Positions 8,184 through 16,170 of a DNA stretch of 64,000 nt are shown here, in pieces (the stretch's first letter is position 1; every line of letters starts with the position of its first letter). The notes beneath the pieces were generated by a model. The model was given only the letters and a program-made list of their open reading frames with translations, was not told where the DNA came from and did not search any database. Source of the DNA: Pelotomaculum_B sp041645005 (GTDB lineage: Bacteria; Bacillota; Desulfotomaculia; Desulfotomaculales; Pelotomaculaceae). The DNA lies in the NCBI GenBank assembly GCA_041645005.1, contig JBAZQW010000001.1, positions 1-64,000 on the forward strand. The letters run 5' to 3'. The position numbers and the translations under genes are program-made.

Positions 8184-9827
8184 TTAGACCCCCATCAGCA
8201 TCGGATAAACCTGATCGTGGATTGTCTGCCAGTGCTCTTCGCCCTGGTAGCTTTCGATGTAAAGCTTACCCTTCAGTTCGGTACCGGAAGCGCGGGCCGC
8301 GAACCAGGAGCCGTCATCTAAAATCACTTTCGTGCCGCCGATAGCGGCACCGTTGCCGGGAGCGGTAGTCAGTATCTGAACGATCCGGCGGCCGGCAATC
8401 TCGGCTCCGACACTCAACCTGTTAGCCAGAGTTTTGACATTCTTTCTGAACGCGGTAACATTTTCCGTATTCAAAGTAATGTCGGCTCTCTTGTAGAACG
8501 GGTCACCGTAGCGCGGCACCAGGATTTCTCTGTAAATTTGCGAAGGCGTTTTCCCTATTCTGGCCACGATCTCGGCCGAAAGAAGCGCCAGGGCAAATCC
8601 GTCTTTATCGGTCGTCCAGGTCTTGCCGTCCAGGGTGAGGAAAGAGGCGCCGGCACTCTCTTCGCCGCCGAAAGCCAGCCAACCTTCTGACAACCCTTTA
8701 ACAAACCATTTGAAGCCGACCGGGACTTCGTAAAGCTCATGGTTTAAAAAACCTTTAACAACTCTGTCAATCATGCTGCTGCTGACGATCGTTTTTCCTA
8801 TTTTCAAGTTTCTTGACCACTGCGGCCGGTACTGCAGCAGATACCAGATGGCGACGGAGAGATAATGGTTCGGATTCATCAGCCCGTCGGGAGTGACGAT
8901 CCCATGTCGGTCAAAATCGGTATCGTTGCCGAAGGCGATCTGATATTGATCTTTCAAGCTGATCAAACTTGCCATGGCGTCCTTGGAAGAACAATCCATA
9001 CGGATCGTTTTATCGCTGTCAACAGTCATAAAGCCAAACGTCGGATCAACCACATCATTAACGACCGTGAGATCGAGACCGTATTTTTCCGCGATCGGAG
9101 CCCAATAATGGACCCCAGAGCCGCCCATCGGATCGGCGCCGATCTTAATTTTCGCGGCATGGATCGCTTCAAAATCAACTACCCTGGCCAAGTCGGCAAC
9201 GAACGGGGTGATAAAATCTGTTTCCTTGACTGTACCGGCACCTCTGGCCGTTTCAAATGGGGTTGCATTAACCCCTTCGTTATTATTGTTAATTAGCTGA
9301 TTGGCCCGATCCTGAACCCAGCCGGTGACATCGGTGTCCGCCGGACCGCCATGTGTCGGGTTATATTTAAAACCACCATCCTGCGGCCCATTGTGAGAGG
9401 GAGTGATGACAATGCCGTCCGCCAGTCCGTTTGACCTGCCGTGGTTATGATTGATAATCAGGCGCGAAATGACCGGGGTAGGAGTGAATTCATCATCTTT
9501 GTGACAAACGACTTCAACTCCGTTAGCAGCCAAGACCTCCAGCGCGGTCTTGAACGCCGGAAAAGAGAGGGCGTGGGTGTCAAAACCGATAAAGAGGGGA
9601 CCGGTCGTTCCTTGAGTTGCCCGGTATTCGCAGATCGCCTGGCTGATCGCCGCGATATGCCGTTCGTTGAAAGAGCCGGTCAGAGAACTACCGCGGTGGC
9701 CGGAGGTGCCGAATTCGACCGGGTGCGTCGGCTTCAGGTCATAATAGGCCGCGACCAGCTGACTGATATCGATTTGCATCTCTGGCGGAGCTTTTTGGCC
9801 GGGAATTATCTCTGGTGTCTTAGTCAT
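8184..9827 (-). CDS. pgm: phosphoglucomutase (alpha-D-glucose specific)
   Basis: A 547-residue enzyme interconverting glucose 1-phosphate and glucose 6-phosphate. The N-terminal block VEFGTSGHRGS (about 38-47), the catalytic phosphoserine loop ITPSHNGPQDGG with S144, the magnesium loop NDTDFDRHG and the sugar-binding loop FGGEESAGASF are all present. Length matches the E. coli Pgm type. It is divergent from the wecG-like gene, with only 57 bases between the two starts and two back-to-back -10 boxes. Downstream is pgi. Its product is the precursor for UDP-glucose and dTDP-sugars. Confidence 0.98.
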   Translation of the reverse strand: MTKTPEIIPGQKAPPEMQIDISQLVAAYYDLKPTHPVEFGTSGHRGSSLTGSFNERHIAAISQAICEYRATQGTTGPLFIGFDTHALSFPAFKTALEVLAANGVEVVCHKDDEFTPTPVISRLIINHNHGRSNGLADGIVITPSHNGPQDGGFKYNPTHGGPADTDVTGWVQDRANQLINNNNEGVNATPFETARGAGTVKETDFITPFVADLARVVDFEAIHAAKIKIGADPMGGSGVHYWAPIAEKYGLDLTVVNDVVDPTFGFMTVDSDKTIRMDCSSKDAMASLISLKDQYQIAFGNDTDFDRHGIVTPDGLMNPNHYLSVAIWYLLQYRPQWSRNLKIGKTIVSSSMIDRVVKGFLNHELYEVPVGFKWFVKGLSEGWLAFGGEESAGASFLTLDGKTWTTDKDGFALALLSAEIVARIGKTPSQIYREILVPRYGDPFYKRADITLNTENVTAFRKNVKTLANRLSVGAEIAGRRIVQILTTAPGNGAAIGGTKVILDDGSWFAARASGTELKGKLYIESYQGEEHWQTIHDQVYPMLMGV

Positions 9828-9836
9828 TTGATTTCT

Positions 9837-9842
9837 ATTATA
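9837..9842 (-). promoter_or_regulatory. pgm -10 box
   Basis: On the minus strand TATAAT ends nine bases before the pgm ATG (9827). The bases between (AGAAATCAA) contain no clear ribosome binding site. It lies 21 bases from the opposing -10 box of the wecG-like gene, so the two promoters' upstream elements must overlap. Confidence 0.5.
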
Positions 9843-9863
9843 CCATTTCGCTTTCGATTCGGT

Positions 9864-9876
9864 TATAATCTAGGGG
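9864..9876 (+). promoter_or_regulatory. -10 box and ribosome binding site of the WecG-family gene
   Basis: TATAAT (9864-9869) is followed by TAGGGG (9871-9876), which can act as a weak Shine-Dalgarno sequence eight bases before the GTG at 9885. The position of the -10 box sets the start: the long open frame upstream cannot be part of this message. Confidence 0.45.
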
Positions 9877-9884
9877 TAATTAGC

Positions 9885-10601
9885 GTGAAACAAACAGTTA
9901 ACCTGGCTGGTTTAATAGTTGATAACGTTACCCTGGTTGAGGCTGTCGCCAAGGTCGAGGGGTTCATTGCCTCCGGCCAGCCGCATTTAGTCGCCACCCC
10001 TAATCCCGAAATGATCGTCACCGCCCAGGACGACCAGGAGCTGCGTGACATCCTCAATAAAGCCGACCTCCGCATCCCCGACGGGATCAGCATGGTCGTC
10101 GTTTCCCGGATACTGGGGACGCCGCTGCAGGAGCGGGTCAGCGGGATCGACCTGATGCTTAAGTTATGCGAGGTCAGCGCGGTCAAAGGGTATAAGATAT
10201 TTCTCCTGGGGAGTGCGCCGGCCGTCCCCGAAGAAGCGGCCAAGAAATTAACCGCGCTGTTCCCGGGCTTGAAAGTAGTCGGCACCCAGCACGGTTATTT
10301 CGGCGGTGATGATCCTGCCGTGCTGAAAAAGATCATGCATACCGAACCCGATCTCCTTTTTTGCGGGCTCGGCGCCAGCCGCCAGGAGAAGTGGCTCAAT
10401 CATCACCTGGCGGAGCTAAAGACCGTCGGGATGGTGATCGGCGGCAGTTTAGATGTTATTTCCGGCCGGAAAAAACGGGCGCCCAAATGGGCCCAAGCGC
10501 TCTATATCGAATGGCTCTACCGCTTATTTTCTGAACCACAGCGCTGGAAAAGACAGCTCGCCCTGCCGAAGTTTTTATGGTTGGTGTTCACCCGGCGGTA
10601 A
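9885..10601 (+). CDS. WecG/TagA/CpsF-family glycosyltransferase
   Basis: A 238-residue member of glycosyltransferase family 26, which typically transfers N-acetylmannosamine or its uronic acid to a polyprenyl-linked GlcNAc during surface or wall polymer synthesis. Seen are ATPNPEMIVTAQ with T38, RIPDGISM with D66 (the residues matching the catalytic Thr and Asp described for TagA), QERVSGIDL and GLGASRQEKWL near 160. The frame is open further upstream to 9441, but that stretch is antisense to pgm and a -10 box precedes the GTG at 9885. The WecA-type transferase at 22113-23159 could make its lipid-linked acceptor (inference). Confidence 0.92.
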   Translation: MKQTVNLAGLIVDNVTLVEAVAKVEGFIASGQPHLVATPNPEMIVTAQDDQELRDILNKADLRIPDGISMVVVSRILGTPLQERVSGIDLMLKLCEVSAVKGYKIFLLGSAPAVPEEAAKKLTALFPGLKVVGTQHGYFGGDDPAVLKKIMHTEPDLLFCGLGASRQEKWLNHHLAELKTVGMVIGGSLDVISGRKKRAPKWAQALYIEWLYRLFSEPQRWKRQLALPKFLWLVFTRR

Positions 10602-10604
10602 GGA

Positions 10605-10610
10605 TATACT
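10605..10610 (+). promoter_or_regulatory. -10 box of the 10617 gene, predicted leaderless
   Basis: TATACT ends six bases before the GTG at 10617, the same spacing as in fhs, purC and mtnP. No ribosome binding site is visible. The gene begins 15 bases after the WecG-family stop, so read-through from upstream is also possible. Confidence 0.35.
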
Positions 10611-10616
10611 GTTATA

Positions 10617-11201
10617 GTGAAACGCCTAAAACAGATTGCTATCGTAATAGTAATAATTGCCTCGGTCCAAAGCATCGCTTATTCCGAGGATCGGCCTTTT
10701 GGTGTCGTAACGACACCTTCAGTTAACAACCAAACGAGGGAAGCAAACACAGAAGCAACCACCCTGGCGCAATTTAACCTGGGGCTATCCGTTAGAGCCG
10801 AATCCAGGCCAACCTGGGGATATGAACTGGAGATCTGGAAAGATATTCACGGTCTAAATATTTATTACGGCTCTCAATCCGACATCATTAGCACAATTGA
10901 ATTAAAATATAAACTTAAACTAACTAAAGAGAACTATTGCGGCGCCGGCCTCGGAGAATTCCGGGACGCGATAAAAGTCTCCTACGCTCTGCCCAATTGG
11001 ATAACTACAGGTGAGGCTATTTCCCAATCATTATCAATATTTATCGGTTCGGAAAAACAAATAATAGATCCGTTACTGGCCAATGTCGAATTGGGATTGA
11101 TCTTCCCAAGCATCAAAAGTATTTATGGTGAGCAGCCATACCCATTTATCGTTCCTAAAACTCGATTTTATCTTACCCTTGGCTTGAAATATTTCTTCTA
11201 A
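10617..11201 (+). CDS. exported protein, possibly outer-membrane beta-barrel
   Basis: A 194-residue protein with a clear signal peptide: MKRLK, a hydrophobic core at 6-20 and likely cleavage near residue 23 (AYS|ED). The mature part alternates polar and hydrophobic residues (for example YELEIWKDIHGLNIYYGS) and ends FYLTLGLKYFF, an aromatic C-terminus typical of outer-membrane barrels. I do not recognise a specific family, and I see no close similarity to the exported protein at 16167 beyond the same general design. A repeat element and the purC promoter follow. Function unknown; a small porin-like or OmpW-like barrel is only a suggestion. Confidence 0.65.
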   Translation: MKRLKQIAIVIVIIASVQSIAYSEDRPFGVVTTPSVNNQTREANTEATTLAQFNLGLSVRAESRPTWGYELEIWKDIHGLNIYYGSQSDIISTIELKYKLKLTKENYCGAGLGEFRDAIKVSYALPNWITTGEAISQSLSIFIGSEKQIIDPLLANVELGLIFPSIKSIYGEQPYPFIVPKTRFYLTLGLKYFF

Positions 11202-11289
11202 GCCATACAACTTACCCGGCTTTAATCAAGCTTTATTCGTAACTATTCAGGTATCACTGCCCTCATCTAGTTTCGTTTTAGGCTATGGC

Positions 11290-11316
11290 CCTTCTCCCGG
11301 CGGGAGAAGGTTTTTT
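11290..11316 (+). terminator. intrinsic terminator
   Basis: The arms CCTTCTCCC and GGGAGAAGG pair around a short loop (11290-11310) and are followed at once by six T residues (11311-11316). This is a textbook rho-independent terminator for plus-strand transcription from the exported-protein gene that ends at 11201. It sits inside the inverted-repeat element, so its role as a terminator may be secondary. Confidence 0.65.
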
Positions 11317-11327
11317 CCTTAACAATC

Positions 11328-11352
11328 CCCCCTCTCCCTTTGGGAGAGGGGG
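11328..11352. repeat. 11-bp perfect hairpin
   Basis: CCCCCTCTCCC and GGGAGAGGGGG pair perfectly around a TTT loop. No T tract follows, so it is less likely to be a terminator than the hairpin just upstream. It is part of the 152-bp inverted-repeat element. Similar C-rich/G-rich palindromes are common in repeated extragenic elements of many bacteria. Confidence 0.7.
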
Positions 11353-11416
11353 CTACACTTTGGCATAGATAGGGTGAGGGCTGAATAGTTACCTTTATTC
11401 TTAATTCATCTCATGT

Positions 11417-11422
11417 TATAAT
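11417..11422 (+). promoter_or_regulatory. purC operon -10 box, predicted leaderless
   Basis: A perfect TATAAT ends six bases before the purC ATG at 11429, placing the expected transcription start at the A of the ATG. The bases between (CCGTCC) cannot serve as a ribosome binding site. The -35 region (TTTATT at 11394-11399) is poor. Confidence 0.6.
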
Positions 11423-11428
11423 CCGTCC

Positions 11429-12319
11429 ATGAGCGAAGTTTTACTGGACATAGATCTGCCCGGGATAAAACAGTTCAAAAAAGGGAAGGTCCGCAATGTT
11501 TTTGACCTGGGTGATGAGCTTCTCCTCGTTGCTTCCGATCGGATCTCCGCTTTCGATTCCGTCATGCCGAACGGTATTCCCGATAAAGGGGCGATCCTGA
11601 CCCAGATTTCACTCTTCTGGTTCGACTTTACTAAGAACATCATCAAAAACCATATCATCGAAGCGAATGCCGATAAATACCCGGCGGCACTGCAATCTTT
11701 CAAGAGTAAACTGGCCAAGCGCTCGGTTATCGGCCATAAAGCCGAATTGATCCCGGTCGAGTGTGTTGTGCGCGGTTATCTCTCTGGCTCCGGTTGGAAA
11801 GATTACCAGAAGTCGGGCGCGATCTGCGGGATCAAACTGCCGGCCGGACTGACGGAATCAGCCAAACTCCCCGAGCCGATCTTCACCCCGACCACTAAGG
11901 CGGAGCAGGGGCATGACCTTAATATCACCCAGAAAGAGGTTGAGGCACTGGTCGGCAAAGCGACCGCCGACACTATCAAGGCCAAAACGATCGCCCTTTA
12001 CCAGGCCTGCGCCGAGTATGCCCTGCAAAAAGGGATCATTATCGCCGACACCAAGTTTGAGTTCGGCTTCCATAACGGCGAAATCATCATTATTGATGAG
12101 ATGCTGACCCCCGACTCATCCCGCTTTTGGCCGCAGGCGCTCTATAAGGTTGGCCAATCCCAGCCAAGCTACGACAAGCAATTCGTCCGGGACTACCTGG
12201 AATCGATCAAATGGAACAAGGAACCGCCAGCGCCAAAACTACCCGAGGAGGTGGTGCAAAAGACGCGGGAAAAGTATCTCGAGGCCTACACTAAACTGAC
12301 AGGTAAGAAAGAACTTTAG
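11429..12319 (+). CDS. purC: phosphoribosylaminoimidazole-succinocarboxamide synthase
   Basis: A 296-residue SAICAR synthetase that joins aspartate to CAIR using ATP in purine synthesis. The N-terminal KKGKVRNVFDLGDELLLVASDRISAFD, the block VVRGYLSGSGWKDY, the block PIFTPTTKAEQGHD and the C-terminal DEMLTPDSSRFWP are all diagnostic. The length is that of the long (about 290-residue) type. It opens an operon that continues through a small membrane protein, ispG, purB, purS, purQ and an exported protein. Start chosen at 11429 because the -10 box leaves no room for a longer product. Confidence 0.98.
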   Translation: MSEVLLDIDLPGIKQFKKGKVRNVFDLGDELLLVASDRISAFDSVMPNGIPDKGAILTQISLFWFDFTKNIIKNHIIEANADKYPAALQSFKSKLAKRSVIGHKAELIPVECVVRGYLSGSGWKDYQKSGAICGIKLPAGLTESAKLPEPIFTPTTKAEQGHDLNITQKEVEALVGKATADTIKAKTIALYQACAEYALQKGIIIADTKFEFGFHNGEIIIIDEMLTPDSSRFWPQALYKVGQSQPSYDKQFVRDYLESIKWNKEPPAPKLPEEVVQKTREKYLEAYTKLTGKKEL

Positions 12320-12329
12320 GAGGTTCACC

Positions 12330-12908
12330 ATGGATATCGGCAAAGCTTTTGTTGACGCCTGGAATATTTACGTCAAGAATTTCGTCATTATCATCCTGGC
12401 CGGGATCGTCGCCATGATCCTCGGCATCCTGGTCGCTCCGCTGGTCGGTTTTCAGATGATGTTCGTCAAAGCCAAACGCGGTGAAGCGATCTCTTTCAAT
12501 GATATTTTCGCCCCTTTCAGCAAATTCATCCCGCTCGCCCTGGGCGCCGCCTGGATATTTATTCTCCTCTGCCTGGCCTTTTTCCCGATGGCGATCGCTT
12601 TCTGGCTCAATTGGAACTGGCTGGGAATGATCCTGACGGTGGCCGCGATCGTCTGGGATATTTACGTTGGCGTTGGGTGGCTCTTTGCCCTCCTCTTGAT
12701 CTATGAAAAGGGGTTGGGGATCAACGCCGCCCTGAAGGCCAGCCGGGAGATCGTCGGCAAGAACAATTGGTGGCTCGTCTTCTTACTCGTCATTCTGGCC
12801 GGATTCGTTTCCGGCCTCGGGAATATCGCCTGGGGCATCGGTGCCATCTTGACCATGCCGCTGGGGACAGGAGCCATCGCTTGTGCCTACGCTGAGGCTG
12901 CGAAATAA
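12330..12908 (+). CDS. small integral membrane protein
   Basis: A 192-residue hydrophobic protein with about four or five membrane-spanning segments, near residues 17-40, 68-92, 97-125 and 147-185. A conserved-looking loop, ALKASREIVGKNNWW (about 134-148), resembles a motif found in several uncharacterised bacterial inner-membrane families with glycerophosphodiester-phosphodiesterase-type or DUF975-type membrane domains; I cannot assign one. An AGGAGG sits six bases before the ATG, so this internal operon gene, unlike purC, starts with a normal ribosome binding site. It lies between purC and ispG and overlaps ispG by 26 bases. No direct role in purine synthesis is suggested. Confidence 0.8.
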   Translation: MDIGKAFVDAWNIYVKNFVIIILAGIVAMILGILVAPLVGFQMMFVKAKRGEAISFNDIFAPFSKFIPLALGAAWIFILLCLAFFPMAIAFWLNWNWLGMILTVAAIVWDIYVGVGWLFALLLIYEKGLGINAALKASREIVGKNNWWLVFLLVILAGFVSGLGNIAWGIGAILTMPLGTGAIACAYAEAAK

Positions 12909-13974
12909 GACTAAAAAAATAACTATCGGCCGGCTGGTGATCGGCGGCGGTAACCCCGTCGCCGTCCAGTCGATGACGAAGACGATAACTTCGGACATTG
13001 ACGCCACGGTCCGGCAGATCAACGAACTGGCCAAGGCTGGTTGCCAGATAGTCCGTTGCGCTGTTCCGGACCGGGAGTCGGCCCTGGCCCTAAAAGAGAT
13101 CAAACGGCAGATCGGCCTGCCGCTGGTGGCCGATATTCATTTTAACCATGAGTATGCCATCCTGGCGGCGGAAGCCGGGGTCGATAAGCTCCGGATCAAT
13201 CCCGGTAATATCGGCGCGCCGGCCAAGATCGCGGCGGTCGTGAAGGCGGCCCGGGACCACGGTATCCCGATCCGGGTCGGGGTCAATTCCGGCTCGCTGG
13301 AAAAAGATATCCGCAAGAAATATAAGGGGCATGTCACCGCCGAAGGGTTAGTCGAAAGCGCTCTGCGCAATGTCCGGATCCTGGAAGATTTGAAGTTCCG
13401 GGAGATCGTCATCTCGATCAAGGCGACCTCGGTCCCGCTGACGGTCAAAGCTTACCGGTTGATGGCCGGCAAGACGGCTTATCCGCTCCATGTCGGGATG
13501 ACGGAGGCGGGGATCCCGAAGATCGGGATCATCCGTTCAGCCGCCGGGATAGGGGCAGTCCTGGCTGCCGGAATAGGGGACACTATTCGGGTCTCGTTGA
13601 CTGGCGATCCGGTCGAAGAGGTTCGGGTCGGTTATGAGATCTTGAAGTCGCTGGAACTGGTCAACCGCGGGGTGACGATACTTTCCTGCCCGACCTGCGG
13701 CCGGACCGGGATCGATGTTGTCGGTGTAGCCACAGAGATCGAGGCCAGGACCCGCGAGATCAAGGAGCCGCTGACCATCGCCATCATGGGGTGCGAAGTG
13801 AACGGCCCCGGTGAAGCGGCCGACGCGGATGTCGGCTTGGCCGGCGGCAATGGGGTCGGGTTGATCTTCCGGGCAGGGAAGGTGGTCCGCCGAGTCCCCG
13901 AGGCCGAGATGGTCGAGGCACTGCTGGACGAGATCGAAAGTATGGTTAGCAACAAGAAGGGAGCAAACCGGTGA
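12883..13974 (+). CDS. ispG: 4-hydroxy-3-methylbut-2-enyl diphosphate synthase (IspG/GcpE)
   Basis: A 363-residue iron-sulfur enzyme that converts MEcPP to HMBPP, the penultimate step of the MEP isoprenoid pathway. Typical blocks are VAVQSMTKTIT, LVADIHFNH, LRINPGNIG, RVGVNSGSLEKD and the cluster-binding CPTCGR, followed by IMGCEVNGPGEAADADVG. The third cluster cysteine and the Glu ligand are both present. The length matches the compact bacterial type lacking the plant insert. The GTG start at 12883 lies within the end of the preceding membrane-protein gene with AGGAG nine bases upstream, and the stop overlaps the purB start. Its place inside a purine operon is unusual. Confidence 0.97.
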   Translation: MPTLRLRNKTKKITIGRLVIGGGNPVAVQSMTKTITSDIDATVRQINELAKAGCQIVRCAVPDRESALALKEIKRQIGLPLVADIHFNHEYAILAAEAGVDKLRINPGNIGAPAKIAAVVKAARDHGIPIRVGVNSGSLEKDIRKKYKGHVTAEGLVESALRNVRILEDLKFREIVISIKATSVPLTVKAYRLMAGKTAYPLHVGMTEAGIPKIGIIRSAAGIGAVLAAGIGDTIRVSLTGDPVEEVRVGYEILKSLELVNRGVTILSCPTCGRTGIDVVGVATEIEARTREIKEPLTIAIMGCEVNGPGEAADADVGLAGGNGVGLIFRAGKVVRRVPEAEMVEALLDEIESMVSNKKGANR

Positions 13975-15263
13975 TCGAACGTTATACAATGCCCAAGATG
14001 CGCGAGATCTGGTCGGAAGAGAACAAGTTCCGCAAATGGCTGGAGGTGGAGATCGCCGCCTGCGAGGCCTGGGCCGGACTGGGGAGAATCCCCCGGGAAG
14101 CGTTGGCCAAGATCAAGCGGAAAGCTTCTTTCGAAATCGAACGGATCAATGAGATCGAGAAAGAGACCAACCATGACCTGATCGCCTTTCTGACCTCGGT
14201 CGCCGAAAAGGTCGGCCGGGATTCACGCTTTATCCATCTTGGCCTGACTTCATATGATGTGGAAGACACCGCCCGCTCGATGCAGCTTCGCGATGCGGCC
14301 GATCTGATCATCTTGGATATTGAGGACGCCATCAAGATCCTGAAACGCCGCGCCAAAGAAGAAAAACACACGGTGATGATGGGCCGGACCCACGGCGTCC
14401 ACGCCGAACCGGTCACCTTTGGTTTAAAACTACTCGTCTGGGTAGCCGAGATGGAGCGGAACCTCGACCGGATGCGCCGCGCCCGGGAAGTCATCTCGGT
14501 CGGCAAGATCTCCGGAGCGGTCGGCACCTACGCTTCGGTTGACCCGCGGGTCGAAGAATATGTCTGCAAGAAACTGAAGCTGAAAGCGTCCCCGGCCTCG
14601 ACCCAAATATTACAAAGGGACCGCCATGCCGAGTTCATGGCGACGCTGGCGATTGTCGCCGCGACGCTCGAGCAATTCGCCACCGAGATCAGGAACCTCC
14701 AGCGGACCGAGATCTGGGAAGTGGAAGAGCCGTTTGGCAAAGGACAGAAAGGATCGTCGGCCATGCCGCACAAGAAGAACCCGATCACCTGCGAGCGGAT
14801 CGCCGGCCTGGCCCGGGTCATCCGGGGGAACTCCCTGGCCGCCCTCGAAAATGTCGCCCTCTGGCACGAGCGCGACATTACCCATTCCTCGGTCGAGCGG
14901 GTGATCTTTCCCGACAGCTGCCTGTTGCTCGATTATATACTGCAAAAATTCTGCTGGGTCATGGATGGATTGGTCGTCTTCCCGCAGAACATGAAGAAAA
15001 ATATCGACAAGTCGCAGGGGCTGATCTTCTCGCAAAAGATCCTTTTGCTCTTGACCGATAAAGGGCTGACCCGGGAAGAATCTTATAAGATCGTCCAGAC
15101 GGCGGCGATGAAGGCGCGCGCTTCCGGCCGCAACCTGAAAGAAGAGTTGCTCGACAGCCGCGACGCGCGGAAGCATCTTTCCGCGGCCGAGCTCGACGCT
15201 ATATTCGATATCCGCAACCATCTCAAGAACATTGACGTCATCTTCAGGAGGTTTGGATTATAA
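13971..15263 (+). CDS. purB: adenylosuccinate lyase
   Basis: A 430-residue enzyme acting twice in purine synthesis: it releases fumarate from SAICAR and from adenylosuccinate. The family signature GSSAMPHKKNPI is present near residue 260, along with MGRTHGVHAEPVTFG near 140 and LGLTSYDVEDTA near 90. The GTG start overlaps the ispG stop by four bases with GGAG eight bases upstream; an ATG six codons later is possible. The stop overlaps the purS start by one base. Confidence 0.98.
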   Translation: MIERYTMPKMREIWSEENKFRKWLEVEIAACEAWAGLGRIPREALAKIKRKASFEIERINEIEKETNHDLIAFLTSVAEKVGRDSRFIHLGLTSYDVEDTARSMQLRDAADLIILDIEDAIKILKRRAKEEKHTVMMGRTHGVHAEPVTFGLKLLVWVAEMERNLDRMRRAREVISVGKISGAVGTYASVDPRVEEYVCKKLKLKASPASTQILQRDRHAEFMATLAIVAATLEQFATEIRNLQRTEIWEVEEPFGKGQKGSSAMPHKKNPITCERIAGLARVIRGNSLAALENVALWHERDITHSSVERVIFPDSCLLLDYILQKFCWVMDGLVVFPQNMKKNIDKSQGLIFSQKILLLLTDKGLTREESYKIVQTAAMKARASGRNLKEELLDSRDARKHLSAAELDAIFDIRNHLKNIDVIFRRFGL

Positions 15264-15508
15264 TGGCAAAAGTCAAAGTTTATATCACCCCGAAAAAAGG
15301 GGTGCTTGATCCGCAGGGGAAGGCGGTCGAGGCCTCGCTTCATTCGCTCGGTTATAAGAACGTCAACGACCTCCAGATCGGCCGCTATATCGAGCTCGAC
15401 CTGGGCGGGCAGGATGTCAAAAAGGCCGAGAAACAGGTCAATGAGATGTGTCAGAAGCTCCTGGCCAACCCGGTTATCGAAGATTTCCGTTTCGAGGTCA
15501 TCGTCTAA
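15263..15508 (+). CDS. purS: phosphoribosylformylglycinamidine synthase subunit PurS
   Basis: An 81-residue protein, the small subunit of the three-part FGAM synthase (PurS, PurQ, PurL). It shows the usual pattern: KVKVYITPKKGVLDPQGKAV at the start, LGYKNVNDLQIGRYIELDL in the middle and EKQVNEMCQKLLANPVIEDFRFEV at the end. AGGAGG lies upstream of the ATG, which overlaps the purB stop; its stop overlaps the purQ start. The large subunit gene purL is not in the window. Confidence 0.97.
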   Translation: MAKVKVYITPKKGVLDPQGKAVEASLHSLGYKNVNDLQIGRYIELDLGGQDVKKAEKQVNEMCQKLLANPVIEDFRFEVIV

Positions 15509-16170
15509 TGAGATTTGGGGTCATCGTTTTTCCGGGATCGAATTGCGACAGCGACTGTTACAACGTCGTTAAGAACGTCCTGAAGCAGCCGGTCGATTAT
15601 GTCTGGCACCACGAGACCGACCTCAAGCGTTTTGACTGCCTGATCCTCCCCGGCGGCTTCTCCTACGGCGACTACCTCCGCTGCGGGGCGATCGCCCGTT
15701 TCTCCCCGGTCATGGAATCGGTAAAATCTTTTTCTGATAGGGGAGGGTTGGTGATCGGGATTTGCAACGGTTTCCAGATCCTGACCGAGGCCGGACTCCT
15801 CCCCGGCGCCTTGAAGCGGAATGATAACCTCCAATTTATCTGCAAACCGGTCCGGCTGAAGGTGCAAAACGACCGGACCCCGTTCACGAAAAAGTGCAAA
15901 AAAGGCCAGCTTTTGACCATTCCGATCGCCCATGGCGAAGGGAACTATATCTGCGATAAAGCGACCCTGGCCGAGTTGAAGAAGAACAAGCAGATCGTTT
16001 TCACTTACCAGGGAGAGAATCCGAACGGCTCTGTCGCCAAAATTGCCGGTATCTGCAATAAAAAGCGCAATGTCCTGGGGATGATGCCGCACCCGGAGCG
16101 CGTTTCAGAGCAGCTGCTTGGCTCGGAAGACGGTTTAGCGATCTTCCAGTCTATCTTGAGCTATAAATGA
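15508..16170 (+). CDS. purQ: phosphoribosylformylglycinamidine synthase subunit PurQ (glutaminase)
   Basis: A 220-residue class I glutamine amidotransferase that supplies ammonia to FGAM synthase. The N-terminal block FGVIVFPGSNCDSDC, the nucleophile elbow GICNGFQ, the glycine-rich block PGGFSYGDYLR and the C-terminal MMPHPER with the catalytic His are all present. The ATG at 15508 overlaps the purS stop; the open frame runs upstream into purS but the first 20 residues of that extension are not family-like. The next gene downstream is an exported protein, not purL. Confidence 0.97.
   Translation: MRFGVIVFPGSNCDSDCYNVVKNVLKQPVDYVWHHETDLKRFDCLILPGGFSYGDYLRCGAIARFSPVMESVKSFSDRGGLVIGICNGFQILTEAGLLPGALKRNDNLQFICKPVRLKVQNDRTPFTKKCKKGQLLTIPIAHGEGNYICDKATLAELKKNKQIVFTYQGENPNGSVAKIAGICNKKRNVLGMMPHPERVSEQLLGSEDGLAIFQSILSYK

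Larger units (their letters stand above)
11240..11391. repeat. 152-bp inverted-repeat element with two inner hairpins
   Basis: The element is bounded by TAACTATTCAG (11240-11250) and its exact reverse complement CTGAATAGTTA (11381-11391). A second shared block, GCCCTCA on the left and TGAGGGC on the right, is offset by eight extra bases on the left. Inside are two strong hairpins (11290-11310 and 11328-11352). There is no reading frame. The layout is that of a small non-autonomous mobile element or a REP/BIME-like unit. It lies between a convincing gene end and the purC promoter; the right edge is 26 bases before the purC -10 box. Confidence 0.7.

Noticed and set aside
9441..9884. Upstream extension of the WecG-family reading frame
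   Set aside because: It is antisense to pgm, is not family-like and lies upstream of the -10 box that precedes the GTG at 9885.
13982..16092. Long minus-strand frames across purB and purQ (13982-14527, 14610-15221, 15505-16092)
   Set aside because: They mirror strong plus-strand genes, have no ribosome binding sites or family motifs and are expected in coding DNA of this composition.
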